Shown one piece after another: positions 26,365-35,123 of a stretch of 64,000 nucleotides of DNA. Location: positions 34,266-98,265 of the forward strand of contig JAPPIK010000020.1 of NCBI GenBank assembly GCA_028820655.1, written 5' to 3'. Every line of letters begins with the position of its first letter. Within the stretch, counting starts at the first letter, position 1. Made by a program: the position numbers and the translations under genes. A model generated the notes under the pieces. The model worked only from the letters and a program-made list of their open reading frames with translations. It was not told the DNA's origin and made no database searches. The DNA comes from Candidatus Poribacteria bacterium. GTDB lineage: Bacteria; Poribacteria; WGA-4E; JAJDTR01.

Positions 26365-27693
26365 ATGGGCATTAGTCGAGCGCGACTTGGCGGCGCCAAG
26401 TTGCCGAGTCTGATTACCGAGGAAGCCGCTTTGGCAGGCACAGACACCAAGCGGCGTATGTTCAGCGCGCTCCGGGCGCGGCAGGCGGCGCGTTATGCGG
26501 TGGATGTCGTGGACGCGCGGGCGGGCTTGCCCGCAGCCGACAGCACGGGCGGGGACGACGGGAAGGTCGCCATCCGGAACGACGGGCTCTATACAATCGA
26601 GGTGACACCGCACTACGGCACCAATCCGACCGGCTCTTGGGGGACATACGACAACACCGGTTTTCGAGGATCGCACTCGCGGTACGATGTTCCTGCATCG
26701 CCGCAAGCCGGGCAAACCTACTACAACACCTCGGATCGGACGTGGTACCGGGGCGCCGCGGCGGAAGGTTCTCGCGTGCGGTGGATTCACGCAGCGGATC
26801 CGGAGAACTGGATCGGACATTTCGATTCTCGGGACGCGGCGCTGGCTCATGCCGGCGGCGACGGACCGGCGTACACGGGATCGGAGGTCGAAACGCTGTC
26901 GTCGTTCGCGGCGGGGAGTGACGCCTATACGGAGCGCAGGTGGGTCAGACGCTCGGATCATGAGAGAGAACGCGAGTTGATCTACGAGAATCTGGACTTT
27001 AACGACTACCTTCGACAGGCGCGTCTGCTGGACCTCCGGCGGTCAATGTCGGGCGAGCGGAATGCGTTTTTCACCTTTCACTACTTTAATCTTCCCGAGA
27101 CCGTTACGGCGGAGCGTGCGTTCGTGTCGGCAACGGCGGATCACAGCGCGTCAACCGCCCATGTCAACGGGGATAACACGAGCGTGTCGTTTGCCGTCGG
27201 AGATGAGTTCCCGGATGATGTTGTGGCTTATGACGGCAAGAGACTCGTCATCGAAGGGTTGTCGAGCGGCGCGCACCGCATCGTGCGGCAAGATGGCACC
27301 ACGGCATACGACGCGACGGCAGGAATAGTCACATTGCCGGTAGCATCACAGGAAGCGGGCGGAAACTTTACGGCTGGGGAGACGGTTCGCATCACGTTGA
27401 CAAACCCGTTTTCGCACTCGGCATTCTCGCAGCCGATACCGGTGGAGGAGTGGCTGGCGCTGCCGCGGTCTTGGGGTACCGCGGGAGACACGAACGCAAG
27501 GAATCTGGATCAGAAGATTTATGTGGTCATCTCGCGGTTGTCGAATACGGAATTGAGCGAGTGGAGTCATGCGCGCATGGCGTTGGGGCGTGTGACGGAC
27601 TCGCAGATGGTCACGACATTTTCGCATGCACTGGAAGTGTCGGGTGGCACTACAAAGTTGGGAGTACGGGTTTATCTGCAGCGCGGGGCATGA
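26365..27693 (+). CDS. Large structural-type protein, tandem paralogue 2
   Basis: 442 residues beginning MGISRARLGGAKLPS, GAGGAG upstream, and nearly collinear with the preceding protein. The most conserved blocks are YDVPASPQAGQTYYNTS, WLALPRS.GTAGDT.ARNLD and DSQMVTTFSH. Divergence is greatest around residues 235-310 (LPETVTAERAFVSATADH region). Duplication followed by divergence in the middle would fit alternative binding specificities. A decayed third copy lies at 28635-28725. Confidence 0.55.
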   Translation: MGISRARLGGAKLPSLITEEAALAGTDTKRRMFSALRARQAARYAVDVVDARAGLPAADSTGGDDGKVAIRNDGLYTIEVTPHYGTNPTGSWGTYDNTGFRGSHSRYDVPASPQAGQTYYNTSDRTWYRGAAAEGSRVRWIHAADPENWIGHFDSRDAALAHAGGDGPAYTGSEVETLSSFAAGSDAYTERRWVRRSDHERERELIYENLDFNDYLRQARLLDLRRSMSGERNAFFTFHYFNLPETVTAERAFVSATADHSASTAHVNGDNTSVSFAVGDEFPDDVVAYDGKRLVIEGLSSGAHRIVRQDGTTAYDATAGIVTLPVASQEAGGNFTAGETVRITLTNPFSHSAFSQPIPVEEWLALPRSWGTAGDTNARNLDQKIYVVISRLSNTELSEWSHARMALGRVTDSQMVTTFSHALEVSGGTTKLGVRVYLQRGA

Positions 27694-28007
27694 ATCGGCG
27701 TCCATAATCCGGAATTACGAAGGGGGTGGTGCCCAAGGGTGGCTGCACGTGCGGAAGGAGAGCGATGGTCGTCAATGTGCAAAGGACGATGCCAAGAGCG
27801 CCGATTTCCCACTTGCGAATCCCTGCGTCACGCGTTTCGTATCATGCGTGCATGCCGTTGCCAAATCCCCACAATACCAGCTTGCTTATGTACATAAAGC
27901 GAATTCTCTGTTAGACTGTCTACAATCGGATCCACGCAACCCAAGCCATCGCGTCCGCCGCAACGTGTCATGTTCCGCGTCGCATCCCCTTCGCGAGGAG
28001 GAATCCA
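27694..28007. other. Gap without recognised gene
   Basis: Nothing supported here. Short frames at 27726-27914 and 27626-28183 are not accepted: they lack ribosome-binding sites and overlap flanking genes. No dispersed repeats seen except a weak purine-rich run. Confidence 0.4.
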
Positions 28008-28589
28008 ATGAAACTGCTCTTAGTGCTTATCTGTCTCATCGTTCCTGTTTCAGGATGCTCCAGCACGTACGACTACATCGTTTATCGCGACGTACCGGAC
28101 TCCCCTTCATTCGTAGTCCTCCCGGCAAATTCCTACATGTCCGAAGCAACCTTCGCTATCGCAGTCGAGAAGGCGCTGATTAGCTGCTGGGTTAAAGTCG
28201 TAAGGCGCCCCGGCACCAAGCAGGTTACAACCGAGCAGGCTGCGGCAACCCTAAAGAAGGGTCAATTGCGCGATTCAAACGCGGCCGCCGCCGCGGTACA
28301 GGGTACGGATGTCAAACGAGTGGAGCATTTTCGAGAGTACGAGGACATTAGTGCCGACTACCTGGTAGAGACGTATGCCGACGAAAAGCAGGTCAGGATC
28401 TCAAACAAGGAGACGGATGAGATTCTGGCGGTGTTCTACCTTCCTGAACCGGCCCATAGATTTACCGTATATCACACGCTGAAAAACATGGGCGTTCAAG
28501 TGCATGGCCCCGAGCCAACTAAATCAGAGACGTTTTTTGACAAACGAACACCTGAAGCCAAGCACATTTCAATCACACCATCTTTTTGA
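28008..28589 (+). CDS. Lipoprotein of unknown function
   Basis: 193 residues. The signal peptide MKLLLVLICLIVPVSGC has a lipobox (VSGC, Cys17). GAGGAGG precedes the ATG. The mature region is mixed alpha/beta (FVVLPANSYMSEATFAIAVEKALIS and later AVFYLPEPAHRFTVYHTLKNMG are split here as shorter words AVEKALIS and HTLKNMG). No enzyme motif is recognised. It is probably anchored in the outer or inner membrane leaflet. Confidence 0.75.
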   Translation: MKLLLVLICLIVPVSGCSSTYDYIVYRDVPDSPSFVVLPANSYMSEATFAIAVEKALISCWVKVVRRPGTKQVTTEQAAATLKKGQLRDSNAAAAAVQGTDVKRVEHFREYEDISADYLVETYADEKQVRISNKETDEILAVFYLPEPAHRFTVYHTLKNMGVQVHGPEPTKSETFFDKRTPEAKHISITPSF

Positions 28590-28634
28590 ATTGCTAATTC
28601 CTAAGACCGATATCTCCCTCGATCTTTGGAAGGG

Positions 28635-28725
28635 GAGACGGTGCGCATAACGTAGACAAACCCGTTTTCCCACTCGGCATTTTCGCAGCCCATAACAGTC
28701 GAGGAGTCGCTGACATTCCCGCAAG
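28635..28725 (+). pseudogene. Decayed fragment of the structural-type gene
   Basis: About 90 bp match 27376-27465 of the second structural paralogue: GAGACGGTGCGCATAACG, ACAAACCCGTTTTCCCACTC, CATTTTCGCAGCC. A point change created a stop (ACGTAG versus ACGTTG). It is therefore a relic of a third tandem copy. Confidence 0.7.
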
Positions 28726-29506
28726 GAATATGGAAACCACAACGTACCAAGGTAAGCTCTACTGCGAGCCTAGACGACCTCTTAACCGGTCCTATTGGCG
28801 ACACCAAGTTTCTGAGTTTGTCTGAAATCTTGAGCATGAACGTCCCATTCTCGCAATCGCCGCCACTGCGAACGCTATGAAATTGGACGTTAATCTCGAA
28901 CCTGTATTCTCGCCGCCCTTCATGGTCCCTCCTCTTTAAGAACTGTAATATATAACTTGCCTTCCGCATTATCGAGCACCTAAAAGTTTGATTTCTCATG
29001 TGGCCGTGTCGCGCACCATTATTGACAGAAATGAGCCCGTTTGAAAAGTACATTTGTAGGGTGCGCACTGCGCACCAGCATTTAAAAGCCCCAGAGGGGA
29101 TCAAGCGAATGGATAGTGAGTGCGATAGAGATCTTGAAGGTGTGTAGAAATGCCAGAACCCCGTGCACCTAAGCCCCAGAGGGGCAACAGGTACATAGCA
29201 GACAACAATAAAAGCACGAAAAACCTTCCTACGAATGAACAAAATGGCTCTGCTACCGATTATTCAAACAGGCTCTAAAGCTGATGATGGAAGGGAAAAA
29301 CGGTCAATCAATCGGACTCGGGGTAGTATCTCGGTGATTTTTGGTCGTTCGAGGAGATACGCCCAAGATCTAGTATGTGAGAATTTGAGATTACACAAGT
29401 CTATTATGCGGATGATAAGTATAACTTTAGTCGGTGTTGTGTTGAGGATTCATGAGCGCCTCTATGTCTTCTTCGGCACACACCACTGAATGACACAGGC
29501 ACATTC
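28726..29506. repeat. Gene-free region with dispersed repeats
   Basis: Contains GTAGGGTGCGCACTGCGCAC (29056-29075), GCCCCAGAGGGG palindromes at 29089 and 29174, and an inverted ATCAAGCGAATGGATAGTGA unit (29099-29118, followed by GTGCGATAGAGAT). The long minus-strand frame 28601-29242 only reads through these and was rejected. Confidence 0.55.
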
Positions 29507-30262
29507 ATGATGATCCAACTCCGGAAGCGACGGACATGCGCCATCATTGCTATCGTTGTGCTGGGAGCCGCGGTCGGCGCTTTTCTGCATTGGCGCACAC
29601 GCCAACCCCCGCCCCCGACGACCGTCTATGTCATGCCGGAGCCGAACCCCGACCGCGCCAAAATCCTCGATGACATGACGCGCGCCAGCAAGCATACCTT
29701 CCGCCGCCCCAAGCCGGAACAGAACGCGACACCCCCGTCAAACGGCGAGGCACACACCCAATCCGACATCCTGTCATTAACTGATGCGCAGACATTGGAA
29801 GAGGATGAACACTTCGAAATGTTCCCGGAGCGCGAGACGGAAAAGCCCGCAGCGGTATCGCCCTTCGGTTTCGGTCCCTATCCGGAAGTCCCCGCCGATT
29901 ATCCCGAAGATGTCATTTGGCAGAACGACCTTGGACTTGACGGCGGCAACTCAAAGATGGCGGAACTCATGGATAGAGTCCTTATCAAGCTTTGGAAGCG
30001 AGGACACCGAGTCACATCCGTATCGGGGGACGCTTATCGGATGTACCCGGCTTACCCCAACACCGCTTATGTGGAGTGGGCCTATCACGAAGACGAAAAC
30101 GGGGTTCGACACCGGTATGCCGGCCGCGTCACAGGAGGTCCCGGTGTAACTCGAAGTCACGTCATCCAACTGCACGACGGGATTGTTCCCGACGGCATCA
30201 GCATACTCGATCACCGGGCTGACGCTATCGACCCGTACGAGTTTCTCGATCTACAACGATGA
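29507..30262 (+). CDS. Membrane-anchored protein, unknown function
   Basis: 251 residues. A single N-terminal membrane helix (CAIIAIVVLGAAVGAFLHW, residues about 11-29) is followed by a proline-rich linker (PPPPTTVYVMPEPNP) and a soluble domain of about 150 residues. The latter contains WQNDLGLDGGNSKMAELMDR, YPNTAYVEWAY and RVTGGPG. No recognised family; no clear ribosome-binding site. Likely located in the periplasm or at the cell surface. Confidence 0.6.
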   Translation: MMIQLRKRRTCAIIAIVVLGAAVGAFLHWRTRQPPPPTTVYVMPEPNPDRAKILDDMTRASKHTFRRPKPEQNATPPSNGEAHTQSDILSLTDAQTLEEDEHFEMFPERETEKPAAVSPFGFGPYPEVPADYPEDVIWQNDLGLDGGNSKMAELMDRVLIKLWKRGHRVTSVSGDAYRMYPAYPNTAYVEWAYHEDENGVRHRYAGRVTGGPGVTRSHVIQLHDGIVPDGISILDHRADAIDPYEFLDLQR

Positions 30263-30380
30263 ATGCGAGACTTCGTTGGGAGCCGCTCTCCGCAGAACAG
30301 AATGTCGTGTCCGATCGTGTTCAACCGGTAAGTTCAACGAATGTGTTGCAATTTGGAAGTGAAAGGAGCAATAACGAACC

Positions 30381-30800
30381 ATGAATGAACAACCCACGAG
30401 CCTAAAGAAGATTATCCTAACCGCCATTGTAACCGGCATCGTAATGGGCGTTGTACAGATCATTTTCCAGCAATACACCGAGAATTCATACGCTAGGTTC
30501 GGCACTGTTGTATGCAAAACTCTCTGGATAGAAACGGACGACGGCCAAACCCAAATGCTGTTATCGGTGGATGACGACGGAGGTTTTTTGACAGTCAGCG
30601 GAAAAGGAAAGGAATATACCGACTATCGGAGAACCGTTGGACTATCCATTAGTGAGACCGGCGGCGAGATAATTTTGAATGGGACCTCAGGTATGGTTAT
30701 CATAAAGGCAGAGGACGGCATCCACGTTCTCGGCGAAGAGGGCGAGATTATCGGATCCCTGCCGAATCACCCTCACGATGAAGGGCATGATTCTCATTAG
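30381..30800 (+). CDS. Membrane-anchored beta-repeat protein
   Basis: 139 residues. N-terminal membrane helix (IILTAIVTGIVMGVVQIIF, residues about 10-28), then a beta-rich region (KTLWIETDDGQTQMLLSV, GGEIILNGTSGMVIIKAED, IHVLGEEGEIIGSL) suggestive of a small beta-solenoid or sandwich. It is similar in plan, though not obviously homologous, to the pair at 17904 and 18397. AAGGAG lies 12 nt before ATG. C-terminus is histidine-rich (NHPHDEGHDSH), which could bind metal; this is speculative. Confidence 0.65.
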   Translation: MNEQPTSLKKIILTAIVTGIVMGVVQIIFQQYTENSYARFGTVVCKTLWIETDDGQTQMLLSVDDDGGFLTVSGKGKEYTDYRRTVGLSISETGGEIILNGTSGMVIIKAEDGIHVLGEEGEIIGSLPNHPHDEGHDSH

Positions 30801-30999
30801 GTGCGCTTATTGACTCGAAAGGAGTTCCCGCGGTAGAAATCGCATTGAATGTTCCCATGACCCGATCTCCTTCGTAGGGGCGCGGTTCCCGCGCCCAATC
30901 CGCCTCCCACCTATTGAACGACCTACTGACCATGACAACGTAGGACCGGATACCCCAGGCGAATGTGTCAATCAGTACACTGGTCCGCATCTATGGCGC

Positions 31000-31302
31000 T
31001 TAGCGATGTCTTCGCATTTCGCCTTCAATATCGTCCAGTTCACTGACGACGTTGCTTAGTTCGTCGGCGATTTTGTAGAACACGCTATCCACACTATACC
31101 TACCCATTTTACTATTGATGGATTCCAGATGACCGTTGAGCTTACGGAGTTCGTGGGCAACGTCCGCAGAATCTGCAGTGACGTGGAACGGCGAATTCAT
31201 ACTAAGGAGCAAGCCGATGAGGATACCAAGAACCGCGTAGATGAGTTTGTCTCTCTTAGAGTAACGCGGTGTGTCGCTTGCAATAGCCATATTGTGTTCC
31301 AT
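31000..31302 (-). CDS. Small membrane protein with coiled coil
   Basis: 100 residues from ATG 31302 (AAGGAG upstream). The frame continues upstream to 31494 but the remainder overlaps the opposite DUF3800 remnant. One membrane helix (LIYAVLGILIGLLLSM, residues about 17-32) precedes a helical region (HELRKLNGHLESINSKM, NVVSELDDIEGEMRRHR). It is one more member of the membrane-anchored coiled-coil class, with a distinct sequence. Confidence 0.65.
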   Translation of the reverse strand: MEHNMAIASDTPRYSKRDKLIYAVLGILIGLLLSMNSPFHVTADSADVAHELRKLNGHLESINSKMGRYSVDSVFYKIADELSNVVSELDDIEGEMRRHR

Positions 31303-31346
31303 AACGGGTCTCCTTTTTCGTACCGAGGTTGGGGTTGGTGTTCTAG

Positions 31347-31730
31347 TTGAGCGGGGAACGGTTGCATCAGAGTAAGGACTACTTAATTGCATTTGCCAAG
31401 CGGGGAAAGTCTGATCAAACGGGCGCTCTGCGCCGCGCGATTGAACTAGCGCGGACCCAGTTTTCGAAACGACATGACTTTTTGAATCAGTCAAATCTGA
31501 AAGTGATTGAGACGACGCCCGCGGAAGAAGCCGGATTGCAGGTAGTTGACTATTTCACGTGGTCTCTTCAGCGACTATACGAGCGTGGGGAGGAACGATC
31601 TGTACGGTACCTATGGAACGCTTTTCGGTTCGTCCAGGATATTCACGACAGACGGAAGGCAGGTTAGGGTGAATATTACACGCAAAAGACACCGCTTAAC
31701 GCGGCTGTTTTGAAGGGAAGATTGGAATAA
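31347..31730 (+). pseudogene. DUF3800 remnant, second copy, with in-frame stop
   Basis: The reading (KDYLIAFAKRGKSDQTGALR, AGLQVVDYFTWSLQRLYERG, FVQDIHDRRKAG) fits DUF3800 from a middle part to near the C-terminus, but TAG at 31665-31667 interrupts it. The same frame continues GEYYTQKTPLNAAVLKG to a stop at 31728-31730. The N-terminal catalytic region is absent. Conservation with the other remnant extends into 31745-31805 (ARQSHG...PN.VPS frame). Confidence 0.65.
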
Positions 31731-32004
31731 AAAGAGCCAAGGAAATAGGATTGAACGAACCTCAGCCCGACAATCACACGGCATGCAGCCGAATTCTGTC
31801 CCCAGCATTACTGCAAGTATATCGAAATGTAAAACACATGTCAAGTCTATGTCAAGGATATATACGTTATAGGCCTTTCTCCCTTACCACTCCTCTCCTC
31901 CTAAACCTCCCAACAATTAAACCTCGTCTTTGCCGGTAAGACGCCCTAAAGTCCACAAAAGCAGGCTAGCCCCACACGCTCATCTCGCATGCGCGCCGCC
32001 ATGC
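31731..32004. other. Gap with conserved DUF3800-trailing sequence
   Basis: The first 80 bp match the DNA after the 14239 remnant. The remainder, up to the hairpin at 32005, is AT-rich and shows no gene. Confidence 0.45.
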
Positions 32005-32064
32005 CAAGCCCGTCAGCGGCAGTCTTCGAAAACGATCAACAGACTCTCGCTGACGGGCTTTTTT
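32005..32064 (+). terminator. Extended hairpin terminator (AAGCCCGT...ACGGGCTT family)
   Basis: AAGCCCGTCAGCG pairs with CGCTGACGGGCTT, followed by TTTT. An inner pair AGTCT/AGACT forms a second small stem. Five further elements of the same family occur at 54874, 55774, 56054, 56208 (degraded) and 59982. Confidence 0.7.
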
Positions 32065-32134
32065 GCGCCCAACCCCACCCCGCCTATGCCCGCATTACCC
32101 TCCCCTTAACCTAATGTTTTGCGAAATTTTTATA

Positions 32135-32163
32135 TTGATAACTTAACATGTGTATAGTATACT
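32135..32163 (+). promoter_or_regulatory. Promoter, TTGATA-17-TATACT, with shared spacer
   Basis: TTGATA (32135-32140), spacer ACTTAACATGTGTATAG, TATACT (32158-32163). The spacer differs by one base from 24283-24299 and is close to 22917-22933. It is about 200 bp upstream of the gene at 32365; a hairpin at 32325-32356 lies between. Confidence 0.7.
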
Positions 32164-32364
32164 TCCGCCAGAATCACTTCACATCTGTATAGGTCTGCAA
32201 CGATTCGCATTCGCTGGCTTATATGTAGAAACATTCCATAACAAGCATTTTTAGAGACGAACCCCATTAGTGGTAGGCTACAGATTCGGGACGGTGTCCC
32301 GTGTTCAATGCTACACATCGGAGAAACCGAGTTTTGAGGATAAAACCGGGTTTCGGAAGACGTG

Positions 32365-33438
32365 ATGGAGCTGATTATGCGCTGTTTTGTAGGTGTGCTG
32401 CTGTTGGGAATATGTGTTGGCGTTGGTGCGCACAACACGCCGAAGATTCGGAACGGTACCGAGTTTCACGCCCCGTTTACGGATTCGCACGAGAACATGC
32501 GCGCAGGCTGGCCTGAGGGCCACTGGCACTATATGGAGGGCGGCGCGGGAGCTTGGGACCGGTGCGTTGCGGCTTCGTACAAGGAATCGACAGACAGGTA
32601 CGATTTCGCGCTGATGCGGGTGAAGTGCCGCGAAAGAGGCGGGTCGACCGATTCCGATGCGAATGCGCCGCCAACAATCCATCCAGAAATGCCGCATGAC
32701 GACATGCATCGCGAAACGGAGAGTTCAGGAATTAACTGCGATTCGATGGAAGCGCTTACGTTTAGTTACCATCACACATTTCCGGCAGGCGTGTCGACCC
32801 AGCATATCCCGCTTGACATTCTTGACGTCAACCAATCCGGCGCCCCTATCAGTACGGTTCCGGGCGTGTTTGACCGGCTCGGCGATTCGGCCGCGTCGCT
32901 GATCGCCAGCCGCGGTGTTAGCGGTTGGACGTATGTGACCCGCCCCGATACACCGGCGCACGACGCCATCGGGAAGAGTATCGGTTTCGTGGCTGTGATG
33001 CACGAGGAAGTTACGGTGGAGATAACGGGAACTTTCGGCGGCTGGACAGGCAGTTCTCCCACCGCGTACCAGATACTGTACCTTCGACCGGGCGGATTGA
33101 CGCTGCTTGGCGTGCCGCTGCGGTCTGCATCGCTGCAAACGGTTGGCGATTTCTTCACATTATTCTCCAATGTGGAGTCGGTCATGGGTATCGATCCGGA
33201 TTTGGAGATCGATACAACGGACACGCCGATTCGGGTCGAGGATGATTGGTTTGTCGAGTTGGATGAGGACACCGTGATAGAAGGTCACACGTCGTATCTG
33301 ATCCGGTCGGATGGAGCGGCGCAGCGGGCGTTGTGGGGCGTGCCGTGGGCGTATGAACTGAGCAGTGCGGCGCCTGGAGCGCGTCGGGCTGGTGACAAGA
33401 AAACGGCAACAACTTGGGGCGCGATAAAGTCGCTATAA
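32365..33438 (+). CDS. Secreted structural-type protein with C-terminal TWG motif
   Basis: 357 residues from ATG 32365 (a GTG lies directly before it). Signal peptide (MRCFVGVLLLGICVGVGA, ending about residue 23). Mature protein contains a His/Trp-rich segment (GWPEGHWHYMEGG), two acidic loops and a beta-rich middle (AYQILYLRPGGLTLLGVPLR). The C-terminal TATTWGAIKSL matches the terminal motif of the proteins at 21779 and 50089. GGAAGACG may be a weak ribosome-binding site. Function unknown; secretion is likely. Confidence 0.65.
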   Translation: MELIMRCFVGVLLLGICVGVGAHNTPKIRNGTEFHAPFTDSHENMRAGWPEGHWHYMEGGAGAWDRCVAASYKESTDRYDFALMRVKCRERGGSTDSDANAPPTIHPEMPHDDMHRETESSGINCDSMEALTFSYHHTFPAGVSTQHIPLDILDVNQSGAPISTVPGVFDRLGDSAASLIASRGVSGWTYVTRPDTPAHDAIGKSIGFVAVMHEEVTVEITGTFGGWTGSSPTAYQILYLRPGGLTLLGVPLRSASLQTVGDFFTLFSNVESVMGIDPDLEIDTTDTPIRVEDDWFVELDEDTVIEGHTSYLIRSDGAAQRALWGVPWAYELSSAAPGARRAGDKKTATTWGAIKSL

Positions 33439-33502
33439 GGAACGCGATAGGGATCCGGTGGGTTCCCTTCCGATGTTGCGGAAACGATAACACGGAGGAG
33501 TA

Positions 33503-33823
33503 ATGACGACAAGCGGTTTGGAGCGTTGGTTTTCTGACTTGATGGGCGAATTCCTGTTGGTCATTATTTTTTCCGTCGGATTGCCTTTGATGTACAAATT
33601 GGCGAATTCGCTCAAGGATCTTAAACTTAGCGTGGACAGATTAAAAGAGAGCCTAGATAAGACCGGCAACAATATCGACAAGATTAAATCTCAAGTTGAC
33701 GACATTGAGGACGGCATATTGGAAGTGGAATCCAACCAGAAGTTGCACGATGAAAAAACGGAGCACGGTTTCCAGCGTCTGCGGGATGTCGTCGTGAAAT
33801 TCCGAAACGGTAATAACCATTGA
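33503..33823 (+). CDS. Membrane-anchored coiled-coil protein
   Basis: 106 residues; GGAGGAGTA precedes the ATG. N-terminal membrane helix (LLVIIFSVGLPLMYKLA, residues about 18-34) and a long charged helix (LKLSVDRLKESLDKTGNN, DKIKSQVDDIEDGILEVES). The sequence is distinct from the tandem-repeat coiled-coil genes but the topology is the same. Confidence 0.65.
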   Translation: MTTSGLERWFSDLMGEFLLVIIFSVGLPLMYKLANSLKDLKLSVDRLKESLDKTGNNIDKIKSQVDDIEDGILEVESNQKLHDEKTEHGFQRLRDVVVKFRNGNNH

Positions 33824-33986
33824 CGCCTAAGTTTAAGCCGTCCGAGTGCATTCTTTGTCAGAATGCGCTCTCAACTCTCACCCTCGCCGCCACGGAAATC
33901 AATCGAACGGACAGTGAGGTGGATAGAGATCCCAATACTAAGAAATCAATTCATAATTACGCATTACGCATTACGCCATTATTGCT

Positions 33987-34232
33987 ATGGTCAAGTATGA
34001 CGTGGAGATGTATCAGAGCGGGGAGCGCACGCGGCTAACGCAGTGTTGGTCGGATACGGCCCGAGCGGCGAAGAATTATGCCACCCGCTGGGCGTGTCGT
34101 GTATGCAAGCTGCCATTGAATCAGCGCTATCGTTGGACGCCTTTGCGGAACGCGGCGCGCGAAGTGATTGGGTATAGCAGGGATTTTGTGAACTGCGAGA
34201 TCGTATTGAAAAAGGCGGGGAGAAGGCTGTGA
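33987..34232 (+). CDS. Small basic protein, second copy
   Basis: 81 residues, paralogue of 23251-23508: MVKYDVEMYQSGERTR, NYATRWACRVCK, EVIGYSRDFVNCEIVLKKAG. No clear ribosome-binding site: the preceding DNA is an ATTACGCATTACGC-type repeat (33950-33980), so the promoter region may have been replaced by repeat insertion. Unknown function. Confidence 0.6.
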   Translation: MVKYDVEMYQSGERTRLTQCWSDTARAAKNYATRWACRVCKLPLNQRYRWTPLRNAAREVIGYSRDFVNCEIVLKKAGRRL

Positions 34233-34404
34233 AACAGTGACCAGTGATTAGTGGAGAGTAAATAGGCTAGGGGGCAGAGGAACTCTATCGGAATCGATAA
34301 TCACTCGATTGATCGCTCGCAGTCCACTCGCATGATTCCCTGCTACAGACATACGGAATGAGAATAGGCTGGTGCGCAAATGATCGCACCTTACAGGAGG
34401 AGTG

Positions 34405-34671
34405 ATGATGCGTAGGCAGACTGATGAACAGGATTCGACGGTGGCGTTGTGGGGCAACTATCTACTGTGCGGGCTAATTCTCGGCTTGCTGTTTGTGACG
34501 GATTGGTTTTTCAGCAACGATCTATTGTCCGAGACACTGGTTGGTCTCTTAGTCGGAGTGCCGCTCGGGTGGATTGGTGCGATGAACGGGTATTTCTTCC
34601 CATCGGCTCGAAATGCAAACGGGCAGGCAAAGGCAACGGTAGAAAAAAATACTGCGAAGGATAGCGGGTAG
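34405..34671 (+). CDS. Two-helix membrane protein
   Basis: 88 residues from ATG 34405 (GTG precedes; ATG 34408 is equally possible, and AGGAGG lies close by). Two hydrophobic helices (LLCGLILGLLFVTDWFF and TLVGLLVGVPLGWIG), a short loop, and a soluble charged tail (NGQAKATVEKNTAKDSG). No recognised family. Confidence 0.6.
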   Translation: MMRRQTDEQDSTVALWGNYLLCGLILGLLFVTDWFFSNDLLSETLVGLLVGVPLGWIGAMNGYFFPSARNANGQAKATVEKNTAKDSG

Positions 34672-34868
34672 GCGGTAGTCCCCTTTCCATCGGGGCAGTG
34701 GGAAGTAATAAGCATTCATACTCGCAATCCAGACGATTTTTCAGTCCCTTTTTCGTCGGGGTAGACATAGGCGCATATTAGCATAATTGCAATGGTTATG
34801 CAACAGAGATTGACATGTTAAAGGATGCACTGACTAGCGAAATGTGATGAGGGGAAATCGGGCTTTTT

Positions 34869-35123
34869 ATGACTCTCAATGGAAATCGGCAACAAAGGAA
34901 TCCGACAAGAAGGATGGCGTCGATAAGGCGATATAAGGACGGCAGGGTAGCCATTATCGGGAATTATTCCAATGGAAGTCCGTTCGTCCGCCGGATGTGG
35001 GTACGCGGCGAAAACCCCAATCTTTCAACCGAGTTGGATGTCGTCAATGGTGATGTGCCATTTCCCAAGCTGGAACGGTTTCGCCGTTTCGCCAAAAATC
35101 GGTACAAGGGCGTAGACGATTGA
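34869..35123 (+). CDS. Small basic protein, first gene of three-gene operon
   Basis: 84 residues, Arg-rich (RRMASIRRYKDGRVAIIGN, FVRRMWVRGENP, RFRRFAKNRYKG). The stop TGA overlaps the start of the next gene (ATGA). No recognised domain. Position suggests cotranscription with the lipoprotein and nuclease-like gene that follow. Confidence 0.55.
   Translation: MTLNGNRQQRNPTRRMASIRRYKDGRVAIIGNYSNGSPFVRRMWVRGENPNLSTELDVVNGDVPFPKLERFRRFAKNRYKGVDD

Noticed and set aside
28601..29242. 213-residue minus-strand ORF
   Set aside because: It reads through repeats and the structural-gene relic, without ribosome-binding site.
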